This document shows, piece by piece, positions 8,015 to 16,502 of a stretch of 49,610 nt of DNA. The stretch is from Oscillospiraceae bacterium (lineage in GTDB: Bacteria > Bacillota > Clostridia > Oscillospirales > Acutalibacteraceae). Below the pieces are notes generated by a model, which searched no databases, was not told the DNA's origin, and saw only the letters and a list, made by a program, of their open reading frames with translations. Location of the stretch: NCBI GenBank assembly GCA_015066095.1, contig SVPC01000010.1, forward strand, positions 1 through 49,610, in the 5' to 3' direction. Position 1 is the stretch's first letter; each line of letters opens with the position of its first letter. The position numbers were made by a program, and so were the translations under genes.

Positions 8015-9052
8015 TTATTCGTCACTGGAAAGTTTGCTTATTTGACCTGCTTCAAAATCACTTTGTTTTGTAAGTTCTTTACCGCGCATTTTGGCAAGGA
8101 GTTTGTGCGGACCGTAATAATACTGAACAGCCACCTGCAACAAACCACCTATAAGCGAAGAACATGCCCAATAGAAGGTAACACCGCCAGGCAAACTGAA
8201 ACCTATAAAGAGAGAGATTACAGGCATCATAAGGAGCATACCCGACATACTGGGAGCATCGGGATTGGTCTTCTTTTGCATTTTCATAGATAAAATACTT
8301 GAAAGAATTTGTGACAAAAATGCCAAAATCGGTAAAATCCAGTTGAGTCTGAATGCCTCGAAAATATTCCAATCAAAATCAGGAGTACCAGTCAAATCAA
8401 TGCCGAAGAAATCGTAATCGATTTGAGTTTCTTCATTTTGGTCTCTTTTAATAACAGTTTGTAAGTCTTTTTCAATTTTGGAATATTCTTTCTCTTTGCC
8501 ACATTCAGTATAAAGTTTCTTAACGGTGCCTTCAGGGTCATCGCTTCTTATTAAATTAACAAGAGTAAGTTCAGGACGCCCGGTGTCCCATTTAATGATT
8601 TTGTTGATTTCTGCTTTACGTGCATCGTCCGCATCTTCGAGTTCTTCGGAGATTACGGCGTTAATCTTATCAGAAACAACAGCGGCTTCATCAATATTTG
8701 CCATATATGTGAGCGGACTTAAAATGAGAGTGTAAATACTCATCATTATAACAAGACGGATAATCATAGGTAGACATCCGCCTGACATAGAAACCTTTTC
8801 TTCTTGATAAAGTTTGCTGGTTTCCTGTGAGATTTTTTGCCTATCGTCGCCGTATTTCTTCTTGAGTTCGTCAAGCTTTGGCTTTAAGCGAAGCTGTTGA
8901 ACAGAAGACTTTTGGCTTTTGATGGTAAGCGGAATAAAAAGAATGTTGATAAGCAGAGTGAAAACAAACACTGCCATTGCAAAATTGTTGTTAAATATAT
9001 CCGCAATAAAGCGTAATACCCAACCAAGTGGGACATTTATAAAATCAAACAT
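8015..9052 (-). CDS. yidC: YidC/SpoIIIJ membrane protein insertase
   Basis: The 345-residue protein inserts and folds membrane proteins. YidC landmarks are the segment at residues 25-44, the cytoplasmic loop LKPKLDELKKKYGDDRQKIS (56-75), GGCLPMII (91-98), and C-terminal spans from 236 to 312. Two oddities stand out. The groove arginine of TM1 (R366 in E. coli) is Asn36 here (FTLLINILFIPLT), while an Arg99 appears in TM2 where E. coli has Gln. Second, an extracytoplasmic segment of about 110 residues (about 118-228, rich in Asp, Glu and Lys) separates TM2 from TM3, where Gram-positive homologues have a short loop. There is no N-terminal lipobox. It lies between yidD and jag. Confidence 0.93.
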   Translation of the reverse strand: MFDFINVPLGWVLRFIADIFNNNFAMAVFVFTLLINILFIPLTIKSQKSSVQQLRLKPKLDELKKKYGDDRQKISQETSKLYQEEKVSMSGGCLPMIIRLVIMMSIYTLILSPLTYMANIDEAAVVSDKINAVISEELEDADDARKAEINKIIKWDTGRPELTLVNLIRSDDPEGTVKKLYTECGKEKEYSKIEKDLQTVIKRDQNEETQIDYDFFGIDLTGTPDFDWNIFEAFRLNWILPILAFLSQILSSILSMKMQKKTNPDAPSMSGMLLMMPVISLFIGFSLPGGVTFYWACSSLIGGLLQVAVQYYYGPHKLLAKMRGKELTKQSDFEAGQISKLSSDE

Positions 9053-9096
9053 TTATACACCCATCCATTCATTATAAAAAATGGTAATTTTCAAAT

Positions 9097-9321
9097 TTAA
9101 TGTTTTTTCTCGGGTACGGGGTCGTACCCACCCTTACAAAAGGGATTACAACGAAGTATTCGCCAAATTGCCAGACCTGTGCCTTTAAAAGCACCGTGAA
9201 CGGTGATTGCTTCTATAGCATACTCTGAACAGCACGGTATAAAACGGCAAGTGGGAACTAATTTGCGCGGTGAAATGGCGCGTTGGTAAAATCTAATAAG
9301 TTTAATCAGTATCTTTTTCAT
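9097..9321 (-). CDS. yidD: Membrane protein insertion efficiency factor YidD
   Basis: A 74-residue amphipathic protein that assists YidC-dependent insertion. The complete family signature is present: [14 protein letters not shown], then [40 protein letters not shown]. It overlaps the end of rnpA by 20 bases and precedes yidC, the classic rpmH-rnpA-yidD-yidC-jag order. Confidence 0.95.
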   Translation of the reverse strand: MKKILIKLIRFYQRAISPRKLVPTCRFIPCCSEYAIEAITVHGAFKGTGLAIWRILRCNPFCKGGYDPVPEKKH

Positions 9322-9661
9322 TTTGGTAAGGTTTTAAAACACCGAACGAATCAAGAAATTTAAAAAGATGAGAAGTAACAACGGTGCTTTTTACATCTAA
9401 AATACGTGTTCTTGCGACAATAACAAAATCATAACCAGAAATTATTTTGGGGCAAACGGTACTGAATGCTGCCGTTATAACGCGCTTTGCACGGTTGCGT
9501 TTTACGGCGTTGCCTATTTTTTTACTTACAGTAATACCGAGCCGTGGTTGGTCCCCGCGGTTTTTGTTTATATAAACCACAAAATAGGGACACACAAAAG
9601 ACTTACCTTTATTGTAAACACGGCGAAAATCACGGTTTTCTTTTAGTTTTACTATCTTCAT
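9302..9661 (-). CDS. rnpA: Ribonuclease P protein component
   Basis: The basic protein subunit (119 residues) assists the RNase P RNA in maturing tRNA 5' ends. The family core reads [19 protein letters not shown] near the N-terminus, then the RNR signature [15 protein letters not shown] at 9661 matches the family start; upstream in-frame codons would run back through the hairpin into rpmH. No Shine-Dalgarno sequence precedes this ATG: a terminator-like hairpin (9671-9694) and a T-run occupy that space, which may hold RnpA levels below those of L34. The catalytic RNA gene rnpB begins at 49351 in the same window. Confidence 0.94.
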   Translation of the reverse strand: MKIVKLKENRDFRRVYNKGKSFVCPYFVVYINKNRGDQPRLGITVSKKIGNAVKRNRAKRVITAAFSTVCPKIISGYDFVIVARTRILDVKSTVVTSHLFKFLDSFGVLKPYQNEKDTD

Positions 9662-9670
9662 AATAAAAGT

Positions 9671-9694
9671 AAAAGCCACATGTAAGTGGCTTTT
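9671..9694 (-). terminator. Hairpin between rpmH and rnpA (terminator or attenuator)
   Basis: A 9-bp stem AAAAGCCAC / GTGGCTTTT with a six-base loop begins at the rpmH stop and is followed on the minus strand by ACTTTTATT just before the rnpA ATG. Leaky termination here would separate high L34 expression from low RnpA expression. That role is inference. Confidence 0.65.
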
Positions 9695-9827
9695 AATATG
9701 ACAATTTCTTTCTTCCTTTTGCTCTGCGGCGTGCAAGTACTTTGCGGCCGTTAGCAGTAGCCATTCTCTTTAAGAAACCGTGCTCTTTCTTACGGTGAAG
9801 CTTTTTTGGTTGATATGTTCTCTTCAA
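9693..9827 (-). CDS. rpmH: Ribosomal protein L34
   Basis: A 44-residue, very basic large-subunit protein with the complete L34 pattern ([37 protein letters not shown]). The start is a TTG at 9827, eight bases after GGAGGGTAC; an upstream in-frame ATG at 9875 would add a non-family tail. A strong promoter lies at 9905-9934. In most bacteria dnaA is the divergent neighbour; here it is rpmE. Confidence 0.96.
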   Translation of the reverse strand: MKRTYQPKKLHRKKEHGFLKRMATANGRKVLARRRAKGRKKLSY

Positions 9828-9904
9828 CTTTGTACCCTCCTTAATATTGACTTTGCGGTTATATAGTAAGTGCAAAACGGGTGCACATAACCTTTCAATT
9901 GTAG

Positions 9905-9934
9905 ATTATAACCCAAAACACCCCTATCTGTCAA
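9905..9934 (-). promoter_or_regulatory. Promoter of the rpmH operon
   Basis: On the minus strand TTGACA (9929-9934) and TATAAT (9905-9910) are 18 bases apart, both perfect consensus hexamers. Confidence 0.9.
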
Positions 9935-9977
9935 TAAAAATTTTTGAAAGCAGAAAAATATTATAATAAAAAAATAC

Positions 9978-10006
9978 TTGATTTTTTAAAAAAGATGTGA
10001 TATTAT
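9978..10006 (+). promoter_or_regulatory. Promoter of rpmE
   Basis: TTGATT (9978-9983), 17-base spacer, TATTAT (10001-10006); transcription would begin about 25 bases before the rpmE start. It is back to back with the rpmH promoter. I see no DnaA-box cluster between them. Confidence 0.75.
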
Positions 10007-10040
10007 TATTTGGCTAATGTGATAGAAAGGAGTGACAACG

Positions 10041-10244
10041 ATGAAAGAAGGACTTCATCCTGAGTATGAAAAGGTAACAATTAAGTGCGCTTGTGGTGCT
10101 GAGTTCGAAACTCGTTCCACTAAAAAGGATATCCGTTTGGATATTTGCTCTAAATGTCATCCGTTCTTTACAGGTAAGCAAAAGTTGGTTGATACCGGTG
10201 GACGTGTTGATAGATTTAACAAGCGATTCAACATTGGAAAATAA
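10041..10244 (+). CDS. rpmE: Ribosomal protein L31 (zinc-binding form)
   Basis: A 67-residue large-subunit protein. It carries the zinc ligands of the C+ type (CACGAEF and CSKCHPF) and the conserved [21 protein letters not shown] tail. ATG at 10041 is preceded by AAAGGAG at seven bases; a GTG nine bases earlier overlaps that site and is rejected. It is followed by its own terminator. Confidence 0.96.
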   Translation: MKEGLHPEYEKVTIKCACGAEFETRSTKKDIRLDICSKCHPFFTGKQKLVDTGGRVDRFNKRFNIGK

Positions 10245-10250
10245 TTACCT

Positions 10251-10284
10251 TAAAACCGCACGCCTTACGGCGGTGCGGTTTTTT
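10251..10284 (+). terminator. Terminator after rpmE
   Basis: AAAACCGCACGCC, loop TTAC, GGCGGTGCGGTTTTTT; one bulged base in the stem, then a T-run. Confidence 0.88.
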
Positions 10285-10307
10285 AAATCTTTAAAGGGGG
10301 GATTTTC

Positions 10308-10937
10308 TTGAAAGAGTATTTGACCGTTTTCGAACAAACACAAACTGAATATGTTGAAAAGCGCTCGCGTTTTATTGCCACTTTGCGCCATTGCGAAACC
10401 GAGGCGGATGCTAATGCTTTTTTAGAGGAAATGCGCTCTAAATATTGGGATGCCAGACATAACTGCTTTGCATATTCTGTGAATCGCGGTAAGCTTTGCC
10501 GTTTTTCGGATGATGGTGAACCCCATGGTACAGCGGGTAAGCCTATGCTTGATGTGATAGTAGGGTCGGGTGTTACCGATATTGCGGTGGTAGTAACAAG
10601 ATATTTCGGTGGTGTGCTTTTGGGCACAGGCGGTCTTGTGCGCGCTTATTCAAAGTCGGTACAGGATGTTTTACAGAGTGCCGAAGTTGTAAAAATGGTG
10701 CCGAGTGCCGTTTTAAGTGTGTGCTGTGATTACACCGACCACGGCAAATTGGTTAATTTAATTACCGCGTGTGGTGGTAATATCACCGATACCCAATTCA
10801 CCCAAAATGTGACGGTGGAGTTTTGTATTAGAGCAGAAGATGTTGACGGTTTTCAAAAAAAACTTACCGAAACTTTTTCGGCAAGGCTTAAATTTGAAGT
10901 AATTTCAGAAAAATTGATGCCTTTTAAAGAAATTTAA
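10308..10937 (+). CDS. yigZ: YigZ/IMPACT-family protein
   Basis: A 209-residue protein of the YigZ family. The N-terminal IMPACT (UPF0029) domain covers about residues 15-125 with the signatures ARHNCFAYSV, FSDDGEPHGTAGKPML and VVTRYFGGVLLGTGGLVRAYS; a DUF1949-type domain follows to the end. The bacterial role is unclear; eukaryotic IMPACT regulates translation control through Gcn2, and structural work suggested nucleic-acid binding. The start is TTG at 10308, placed by AAAGGGGGG just upstream. It is separated from rpmE by a terminator. Confidence 0.92.
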   Translation: MKEYLTVFEQTQTEYVEKRSRFIATLRHCETEADANAFLEEMRSKYWDARHNCFAYSVNRGKLCRFSDDGEPHGTAGKPMLDVIVGSGVTDIAVVVTRYFGGVLLGTGGLVRAYSKSVQDVLQSAEVVKMVPSAVLSVCCDYTDHGKLVNLITACGGNITDTQFTQNVTVEFCIRAEDVDGFQKKLTETFSARLKFEVISEKLMPFKEI

Positions 10938-10943
10938 AGGATT

Positions 10944-10971
10944 TTGCAGTTTTTTTGCTAATATATATAAT
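10944..10971 (+). promoter_or_regulatory. Promoter of the dgt-dnaG-rpoD operon
   Basis: TTGCAG (10944-10949), 16-base spacer, TATAAT (10966-10971), 18 bases before the dgt ATG. The short leader and good -10 support it; the -35 is moderate. Confidence 0.6.
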
Positions 10972-10988
10972 GAAAGGGGTAGAGTTTT

Positions 10989-11987
10989 ATGAGTTGTCCG
11001 AGAATTATAACCGAGCATAATGAAAAAATCATATTATCAGAAAATGCTACCCTTTGTGCTAATTCCAAAGGTAGGAAGATTTTTGAAGAAAAATGCAGTC
11101 TGCGGACCGATTTTCAACGCGATCGCGACCGCATTATACATAGTAAAGCGTTCAGACGCTTAAAACATAAAACACAGGTGTTTTTGTCGCCCGAACTTGA
11201 CCATTACCGCACTCGCTTAACACATACGCTTGAAGTGTCACAGATTGCACGTACGCTCTCTCGCGCGTTAAGGCTTAATGAAGATTTGACCGAGGCCATC
11301 GCGTTAGGTCACGATTTGGGGCATACACCGTTTGGACATGCCGGTGAACGCGCACTTGATAAGTTATTGGAATTTGAGTTTACACATTATGACCAAAGTG
11401 TGCGCGTGTGCGAAAAGTTAGAAAAGGCGGGTAAAGGTCTTAATCTAACTTATGAAGTTTTAAACGGTATTGAACGCCACACTAAAGGTGCTTTTGCCGA
11501 TACATTAGAGGGCAAGGTAGTACGCTTTGCCGACCGTATTGCTTATATAAACCATGATATTGATGATGCTATTCGTGCAGGGGTGATTTCTGGGGAGCAA
11601 ATACCAAAAGAAATTGTAAGCCATTTAGGCAACAACAAAAGCGCCAGAATAAGCAGTCTTGTAAACAGTATTGTTACAAACAGTAAAGATGATATAGTAA
11701 TGGATGCCGAAACTGAAAAATATTATAATATGCTTCACGAATTTTTGTTTGAAGCGGTTTACCGCAATCCTGTTGCTAAGTCAGAAGAAACTAAAGTTTT
11801 TGGTATTATAGAAGGTATTTTTAATCACCTTACAAAAAATCCCCAAAAGATGGGCGCAGAATTTTTAAAGATTATCGAAACCGAGGGCAAAAACCGCGCC
11901 ATAGCTGATTATATTGCCGGTATGACAGACCATTATGCTATAACGGTTTATTCTGATATTTATATTCCCAAATCTTGGCAAATTTAA
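10989..11987 (+). CDS. Deoxyguanosinetriphosphate triphosphohydrolase-like protein
   Basis: A 332-residue HD-domain dNTPase-like protein that would split dNTPs into nucleoside and tripolyphosphate, helping control dNTP pools. The metal motif is visible: RTRLTHTLEVSQIART (first His) and IALGHDLGHTPFGHAGE (HD pair and following His), residues about 70-115; FADRIAYINHDIDD supplies the later Asp. The N-terminal CSLRTDFQRDRDRIIHSKAF is typical. AAAGGGG precedes the ATG. It lies 33 bases before dnaG, a frequent arrangement in Clostridia that couples nucleotide control with replication. Confidence 0.92.
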   Translation: MSCPRIITEHNEKIILSENATLCANSKGRKIFEEKCSLRTDFQRDRDRIIHSKAFRRLKHKTQVFLSPELDHYRTRLTHTLEVSQIARTLSRALRLNEDLTEAIALGHDLGHTPFGHAGERALDKLLEFEFTHYDQSVRVCEKLEKAGKGLNLTYEVLNGIERHTKGAFADTLEGKVVRFADRIAYINHDIDDAIRAGVISGEQIPKEIVSHLGNNKSARISSLVNSIVTNSKDDIVMDAETEKYYNMLHEFLFEAVYRNPVAKSEETKVFGIIEGIFNHLTKNPQKMGAEFLKIIETEGKNRAIADYIAGMTDHYAITVYSDIYIPKSWQI

Positions 11988-12020
11988 ATTCAACATTATT
12001 TATTACAGGGAGGTGGAACA

Positions 12021-13796
12021 ATGGCAATACCGCATGAGGTAATAGAAGAAATAAAATATAGAAATGATATTGAAAATACCATTTCACAGTATGTAACGCT
12101 AAAGCGCAGAGGTAAAAATTTGGTGGGGCTTTGTCCGTTCCACAGTGAAAAGACTCCGTCGTTTACCGTTTATCCCGAAAACGGCTCGTTTTACTGCTTT
12201 GGTTGTGGTGTTGGCGGCGATGTCATCACCTTTACAGGGCTTATAGAAAATCTTGATTACATTGAATCGGTAAAGCTTTTGGCAGAGCGCAGCGGCGTTA
12301 CACTTCCGCAAGACGGTTATGACGATTCTATGCAGAAACTTAAAAACCGCATTTATGATATTAACCGTGAGACTGCTAAGTTTTTTCACGAGCATCTTAT
12401 GAGTGAGCAAGGCAAATGGGCTTTGCAGTATTTGTTAGGCAGGGGGCTTACACTTAAAACCATAAAGCAGTTTGGTCTAGGCGCTGCACCCGACAGTTGG
12501 GATAGCCTTATAAACCGCTTAAAGGAAAAAGGCTTCACTATAAACGAGATGATTACCGCTAATGTCATAGGTAAAAGTCAACGCGGCACATATTACGACC
12601 GTTTCAGAAAACGCGTTATGTTTCCTATTATAAACATAAGAGGTAATGTGGTAGGCTTCAGCGGTAGAGCAATGCCGGGTGAAGATAAAATGGGCGGCAA
12701 GTATGTTAATACCTCTGACACCCCCGTTTATAAAAAAAGTGAAAATCTTTTTGGTATAAATTACGCTAAAAATAATTGTAGCGAACAGATTATTTTGGTC
12801 GAAGGCAATATGGATGTTATCTCGCTTCACCAAGCAGGGTTTAACAATGCCGTGGCACCGCTTGGCACGGCATTTACACCCGAACAGGTTAACCTTATTG
12901 CCCGATATACCAAAGAGATAGTTCTTATGCTTGATGCCGATGCGGCAGGTCAAAAGGCTATACGCCGTGCATCACAGTTGTTGGAAAATTCAGGGCTTAA
13001 TGTGCGTGTGGTAGTAATACCCAATGGTAAGGACCCCGACGAGTTTATTAAAAAGAACGGCCCGGACCGTTTTAAAGCGCTTCTTGAGGGAGCGGTTAGT
13101 GATATTGAGTATAAATTACTTATGGCGGCGGACGGGTTGATGCTGGATACCGATGACGGAAAACTTAAATATTTAGGGGCGGCGGCACAGATATTATCGA
13201 CTACTGATGATGTTATGACGCGTGATATATATATCGGCCGTCTTTGTGAAAAATACGGTGTTTCGCGTACGGCACTTACTGCTAAGGTCGAAGAATATCG
13301 CAAACAAAACCGCCGCAGAGAGCAAAAACAGGTTATAAATGATGTTATCCGTCCCAAATATACTAAGGACGATATAAATCCCGAAAGGCGAAAGTCGGTA
13401 AAGGGCGTTGCCGCGGAAGAAATGCTATTGTCAATACTTTTGCAGCATCCTGATTATATTGATTATGCCAAAGAAAATTTGGCGCGGGATAAAATGCTTA
13501 CCGACCTTAACCGCAGAATTTATACTTGTATATTAGAAGCTCACGAAGATTCGATATCACCCGATATTTCAATTTTTGCGCAAAGCTTTACAGCTGCCGA
13601 AGTTGGGTATATAGTATCATTGCAAAATAGCAATAAAGCCGGAAATATCGTCAAAACGGTATTAAAAGACTGTATAAAGGTAATATTAGAAGAGAATACA
13701 CTTTTAAATTTTTCGTCGGGTGACGACGAAAACGTGGAGGATTGGGCTTCTAAATTGCAAGAAATTATAAATATAAAACAAAAAGGGAATGAATAA
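12021..13796 (+). CDS. dnaG: DNA primase
   Basis: This protein makes RNA primers for replication; 591 residues. The N-terminal zinc finger is complete ([11 protein letters not shown]... CFGCGVGGD, residues about 39-68). The TOPRIM catalytic domain shows the glutamate in [17 protein letters not shown] and the DxD motif in [13 protein letters not shown]. The C-terminal portion after about 440 would be the helicase-binding domain. The ATG follows GGGAGGTGG. It is the upstream partner of rpoD in the classic macromolecular synthesis operon; rpsU is absent here. Confidence 0.96.
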   Translation: MAIPHEVIEEIKYRNDIENTISQYVTLKRRGKNLVGLCPFHSEKTPSFTVYPENGSFYCFGCGVGGDVITFTGLIENLDYIESVKLLAERSGVTLPQDGYDDSMQKLKNRIYDINRETAKFFHEHLMSEQGKWALQYLLGRGLTLKTIKQFGLGAAPDSWDSLINRLKEKGFTINEMITANVIGKSQRGTYYDRFRKRVMFPIINIRGNVVGFSGRAMPGEDKMGGKYVNTSDTPVYKKSENLFGINYAKNNCSEQIILVEGNMDVISLHQAGFNNAVAPLGTAFTPEQVNLIARYTKEIVLMLDADAAGQKAIRRASQLLENSGLNVRVVVIPNGKDPDEFIKKNGPDRFKALLEGAVSDIEYKLLMAADGLMLDTDDGKLKYLGAAAQILSTTDDVMTRDIYIGRLCEKYGVSRTALTAKVEEYRKQNRRREQKQVINDVIRPKYTKDDINPERRKSVKGVAAEEMLLSILLQHPDYIDYAKENLARDKMLTDLNRRIYTCILEAHEDSISPDISIFAQSFTAAEVGYIVSLQNSNKAGNIVKTVLKDCIKVILEENTLLNFSSGDDENVEDWASKLQEIINIKQKGNE

Positions 13797-13797
13797 A

Positions 13798-14847
13798 ATG
13801 GCAGACACAAAAATAACTGAAAATAACATGGAAAAAGATTTTGAAAACAGCGAAATTGAAGAAAAACTATCAAGCATTGACGAAATAGAAAATGCTCCCG
13901 AAGATTTGGAAGAGCTTTTTTCCGAACCGCCAATACTTGATATTGATTTTGACGAAGAACCCACAGAGGAAGATTTGAAAGAGGTTGATGTCGACCAGAT
14001 AGACGATGTTTCTCTTGATAATCTTTCGCTTGATGACCCGGTTAAGGTTTATTTGCGTGAAATCGGCCGCGTTCCGCTTTTGTCAAGTGAGGACGAAATA
14101 GAACTTGCGGTTAAAATCGCAGAGGGTAACGAGTATGCTAAAAAGCGTCTTACCGAAGCCAACCTTCGTCTTGTTGTAAGTATTGCAAAGAAATATGTGG
14201 GCAGGGGAATGTATTTTCTTGACCTTATTCAAGAGGGTAATGTGGGTCTTATTAAAGCGGTTGATAAGTTTGACCATACAAAGGGCTTTAAGTTTTCGAC
14301 CTATGCTACTTGGTGGATTCGTCAGGCTATAACCCGTGCGATTGCTGACCAAGCGCGTACTATTCGTATCCCTGTTCATATGGTTGAAACTATTAACCGT
14401 TTAAAGAAAATTCAAAGCCAACTTTTGCACGAAAATGGCTTTGAGCCGACCGAAGAACTTATTGCAGAAAAGATGGATTTGCCGGTAGAAAGAGTTAGAG
14501 AAATTATGCGTGTAGCACAAGAACCTGTTTCTATGGAAACACCTATAGGTCCTGAGGAAGATTCCCGTCTTATGGACTTTATACGGGATGAAGATGCTTT
14601 GGCTCCCGATGAAGCCGCGCTTAAAACTATTACCAATGAAGATATTGACGGTGTTTTAAAAACTCTTTCACCGCGTGAAGAAGCAGTTATCCGTCTTCGT
14701 TTTGGTCTTATGGACGGCAGATGCCATACTTTGGAAGAAGTTGGTATGGAATTTGATGTAACAAGAGAGCGTATAAGACAGATTGAAGCTAAGGCACTTC
14801 GCAAACTTCGTCATCCTGTTCGCAGTAATAAGTTTAAAGATAGATAG
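13798..14847 (+). CDS. rpoD: Primary sigma factor RpoD (SigA)
   Basis: The housekeeping sigma factor, 349 residues. An acidic N-terminal segment (1-80) precedes region 1.2 ([17 protein letters not shown]). Region 2 is complete ([42 protein letters not shown]) and region 4.2 reads [23 protein letters not shown] 13798 is chosen because AAGGGA lies nine bases before it; an ATG at 13789 overlaps dnaG and sits on top of that site. One base separates it from the dnaG stop. The promoters listed in this window fit its TTGACA/TATAAT specificity. Confidence 0.96.
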   Translation: MADTKITENNMEKDFENSEIEEKLSSIDEIENAPEDLEELFSEPPILDIDFDEEPTEEDLKEVDVDQIDDVSLDNLSLDDPVKVYLREIGRVPLLSSEDEIELAVKIAEGNEYAKKRLTEANLRLVVSIAKKYVGRGMYFLDLIQEGNVGLIKAVDKFDHTKGFKFSTYATWWIRQAITRAIADQARTIRIPVHMVETINRLKKIQSQLLHENGFEPTEELIAEKMDLPVERVREIMRVAQEPVSMETPIGPEEDSRLMDFIRDEDALAPDEAALKTITNEDIDGVLKTLSPREEAVIRLRFGLMDGRCHTLEEVGMEFDVTRERIRQIEAKALRKLRHPVRSNKFKDR

Positions 14848-14858
14848 GAATAAATTTT

Positions 14859-15110
14859 ATGGAATTTTCATATAAAACTAATGGCGTTTGTTCAAGAAAA
14901 ATTCTTATAAATGTGGAAGATGGTATTGTTAAAAGTGTCCGTTTTGAAGGCGGTTGTAACGGTAATACTAAGGGAGTATCCGCTTTGGCAGAGGGTATGA
15001 AGGTAGAAGATGTAATCGCAAGACTTGAAAATATTAAGTGCGGTTTCAAAAGCACATCTTGCCCCGACCAATTAGCACAGGCATTAAAAGAGATAGAAAA
15101 AAAACCTTAA
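14859..15110 (+). CDS. TSCPD domain protein (TIGR03905 type)
   Basis: An 83-residue protein with the TSCPD domain, named for the motif visible here as STSCPDQLAQAL near the C-terminus. The rest, MEFSYKTNGVCSRKILINVE and VRFEGGCNGNTKGVSAL, fits TIGR03905, a family of unknown function. The same domain occurs at the C-terminus of some B12-dependent ribonucleotide reductases. Cysteines at CS, GGC, KCG and TSCPD could bind a metal. It follows rpoD by 11 bases and is probably cotranscribed. Confidence 0.88.
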   Translation: MEFSYKTNGVCSRKILINVEDGIVKSVRFEGGCNGNTKGVSALAEGMKVEDVIARLENIKCGFKSTSCPDQLAQALKEIEKKP

Positions 15111-15126
15111 ATTCGGAGTGAGTAAT

Positions 15127-15651
15127 TTGGTTTTTAATGATAATGATATAAAAATCGCTTCTGATAAGCCATCGCTTGATATTAAGAAAAATGACGAAGT
15201 CAGCAATAGTCAAGACCCTATTAAAAATGGTTCTTATGAACGGGCAAAGGAATGGGGTGCAACGGTAGCGCAAGAGCTAATGAAAGATGCGCTTGAAAAC
15301 CCGATTAGTGAAAAGTGCGATTTTGAAATGACAATTCAAAGAAGGTTGTTGTTATCCTTTACAGCGACCATAGGTTTTGAACAGTATTCTTTTGATGATT
15401 CTTTTTGTGGTGTGGCACAAAAGAGTTTTTTGGATACACTTAAAGTACAAAATTCTGATTTGTTTGATACTGCACAGGACACAGGTGCATTTTCGTTCTA
15501 TTATTTGGCATTTCGCCGCGGCGGTGATGTTGTCCGTCGTATAGGACAAACCTTTGCAATGCTTTGTTCTCACGATGGCGACCCCATTTATCAAGAATTA
15601 GGTGAAGCCTTATATTGTTGGTTTTTGTCGCTTGTGAAGAACTCTGCTTAA
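15127..15651 (+). CDS. Hypothetical protein downstream of rpoD
   Basis: I do not recognise this 174-residue protein. It is predicted to be soluble and mainly helical, with a polar N-terminal 35 residues and a compact remainder containing FEMTIQRRLLLSFTATIGFE and FRRGGDVVRRIGQTFAML. It has no signal peptide or membrane segment. TTG at 15127 is chosen because GGAG lies nine bases upstream; a GTG at 15118 abuts that site. It is the last gene of the dgt-dnaG-rpoD transcript, ending at the hairpin 15661-15704. The constrained location argues for a real gene. Confidence 0.75.
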   Translation: MVFNDNDIKIASDKPSLDIKKNDEVSNSQDPIKNGSYERAKEWGATVAQELMKDALENPISEKCDFEMTIQRRLLLSFTATIGFEQYSFDDSFCGVAQKSFLDTLKVQNSDLFDTAQDTGAFSFYYLAFRRGGDVVRRIGQTFAMLCSHDGDPIYQELGEALYCWFLSLVKNSA

Positions 15652-15652
15652 A

Positions 15653-16444
15653 ATGAACATAAACCGTTCTTTTAGTTCATATTTTGAAATGAAAGGACGG
15701 TTTTATTATGCCACAATATATTTAAGTCCCTCCACGCAGGAATTCAACCCTTATAACGGTGGTGGTAATGAGGAATATTATATGAATCTCATAGCCGACG
15801 CTATGGAGCCCTATCTGGCGGCAAGCGGTATACAGTTTGTGCGAAACACACCCGATATGACAGCGGCTACTTCTATAGCAGCGTCAAACAGCGGTGTTTA
15901 TGATTTGCATTTAGCCCTTCACTCCAACGCCACAGCGGCAGGTAACGGGGCGGCACGGGGAAGTGAGGTTTATTACTATCCTTCAAGTGTCAGCGGTAAG
16001 CGTTTTGCCGATATTTTGGCTGAAAATTTAAAACTTATTTATCCTCTGCCCGATTTGGTACGAACAGTACCAACTACATCACTTGGTGAGGTTTCGCGCA
16101 CCAAAGCGCCTGGTGTTTTGGTGGAAATTGCATATCACGATAATGCAGAGGATGCACAGTGGATAAGGGATAATATCGAACTTATAGCGGCAAATATTGT
16201 ACTGTCGCTTACAGAGTATTTTGGCATACCGTTTAATACACCCCAACCTATTACGGTGGCAAATGTTGCAACAAACGGTGGCAATCTAAATATCCGCACC
16301 CGCCCATCAACCGATGCTTTTGTGGTGGGCAGGGTGCCTAACGGTGCTGAAATTACGGTTTATGCCCGTGTACCCGGATGGGCGCTTATAGGGTATAACG
16401 GAATTGTGGGCTACGCGAGGGATAGTTATATAAATTTCAGTTGA
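15653..16444 (+). CDS. N-acetylmuramoyl-L-alanine amidase with SH3 domain
   Basis: A peptidoglycan hydrolase with an Amidase_3-like catalytic domain (about residues 20-190) and a C-terminal bacterial SH3 domain (GGNLNIRTRPSTDAFVVGRV onward). Zinc/catalytic candidates are Glu in GGGNEEYYMN, His in LALHSNATA and Glu in LVEIAYHD. No signal peptide is seen. The start is odd: a good AAAGGA site and ATG (15708-15710) are one base out of frame, as if one base was lost after the ATG (ATG-CC-ACA rather than ATG-GCC-ACA). In-frame alternatives are the ATGs at 15653 and 15689, neither with a ribosome site. Either a weak start or a frameshifted gene. Confidence 0.78.
   Translation: MNINRSFSSYFEMKGRFYYATIYLSPSTQEFNPYNGGGNEEYYMNLIADAMEPYLAASGIQFVRNTPDMTAATSIAASNSGVYDLHLALHSNATAAGNGAARGSEVYYYPSSVSGKRFADILAENLKLIYPLPDLVRTVPTTSLGEVSRTKAPGVLVEIAYHDNAEDAQWIRDNIELIAANIVLSLTEYFGIPFNTPQPITVANVATNGGNLNIRTRPSTDAFVVGRVPNGAEITVYARVPGWALIGYNGIVGYARDSYINFS
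15661..15704 (+). terminator. Terminator of the dnaG-rpoD operon, overlapping the amidase start
   Basis: The 12-bp stem AAACCGTTCTTT / AAAGGACGGTTT (one G-T pair) is followed by TATTAT. It lies ten bases after the preceding stop. It also lies inside the N-terminal part of the next open frame, which makes that gene's true start uncertain. Confidence 0.65.
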
Positions 16445-16469
16445 CACTTTAAAATAAATATAGTAACAT
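16441..16469 (+). promoter_or_regulatory. Promoter of the flippase gene
   Basis: TTGACA (16441-16446), 17-base spacer, TAACAT (16464-16469). The -35 overlaps the amidase stop codon. Confidence 0.65.
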
Positions 16470-16502
16470 AAATATGTCTAAAATAATGGGAAGTATAATT
16501 GT

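Noticed and set aside
9841-10031. A replication origin between rpmH and rpmE
   Set aside because: The gene context invites it, but I see no cluster of TTATCCACA-type DnaA boxes and no dnaA gene; the space is filled by two promoters.
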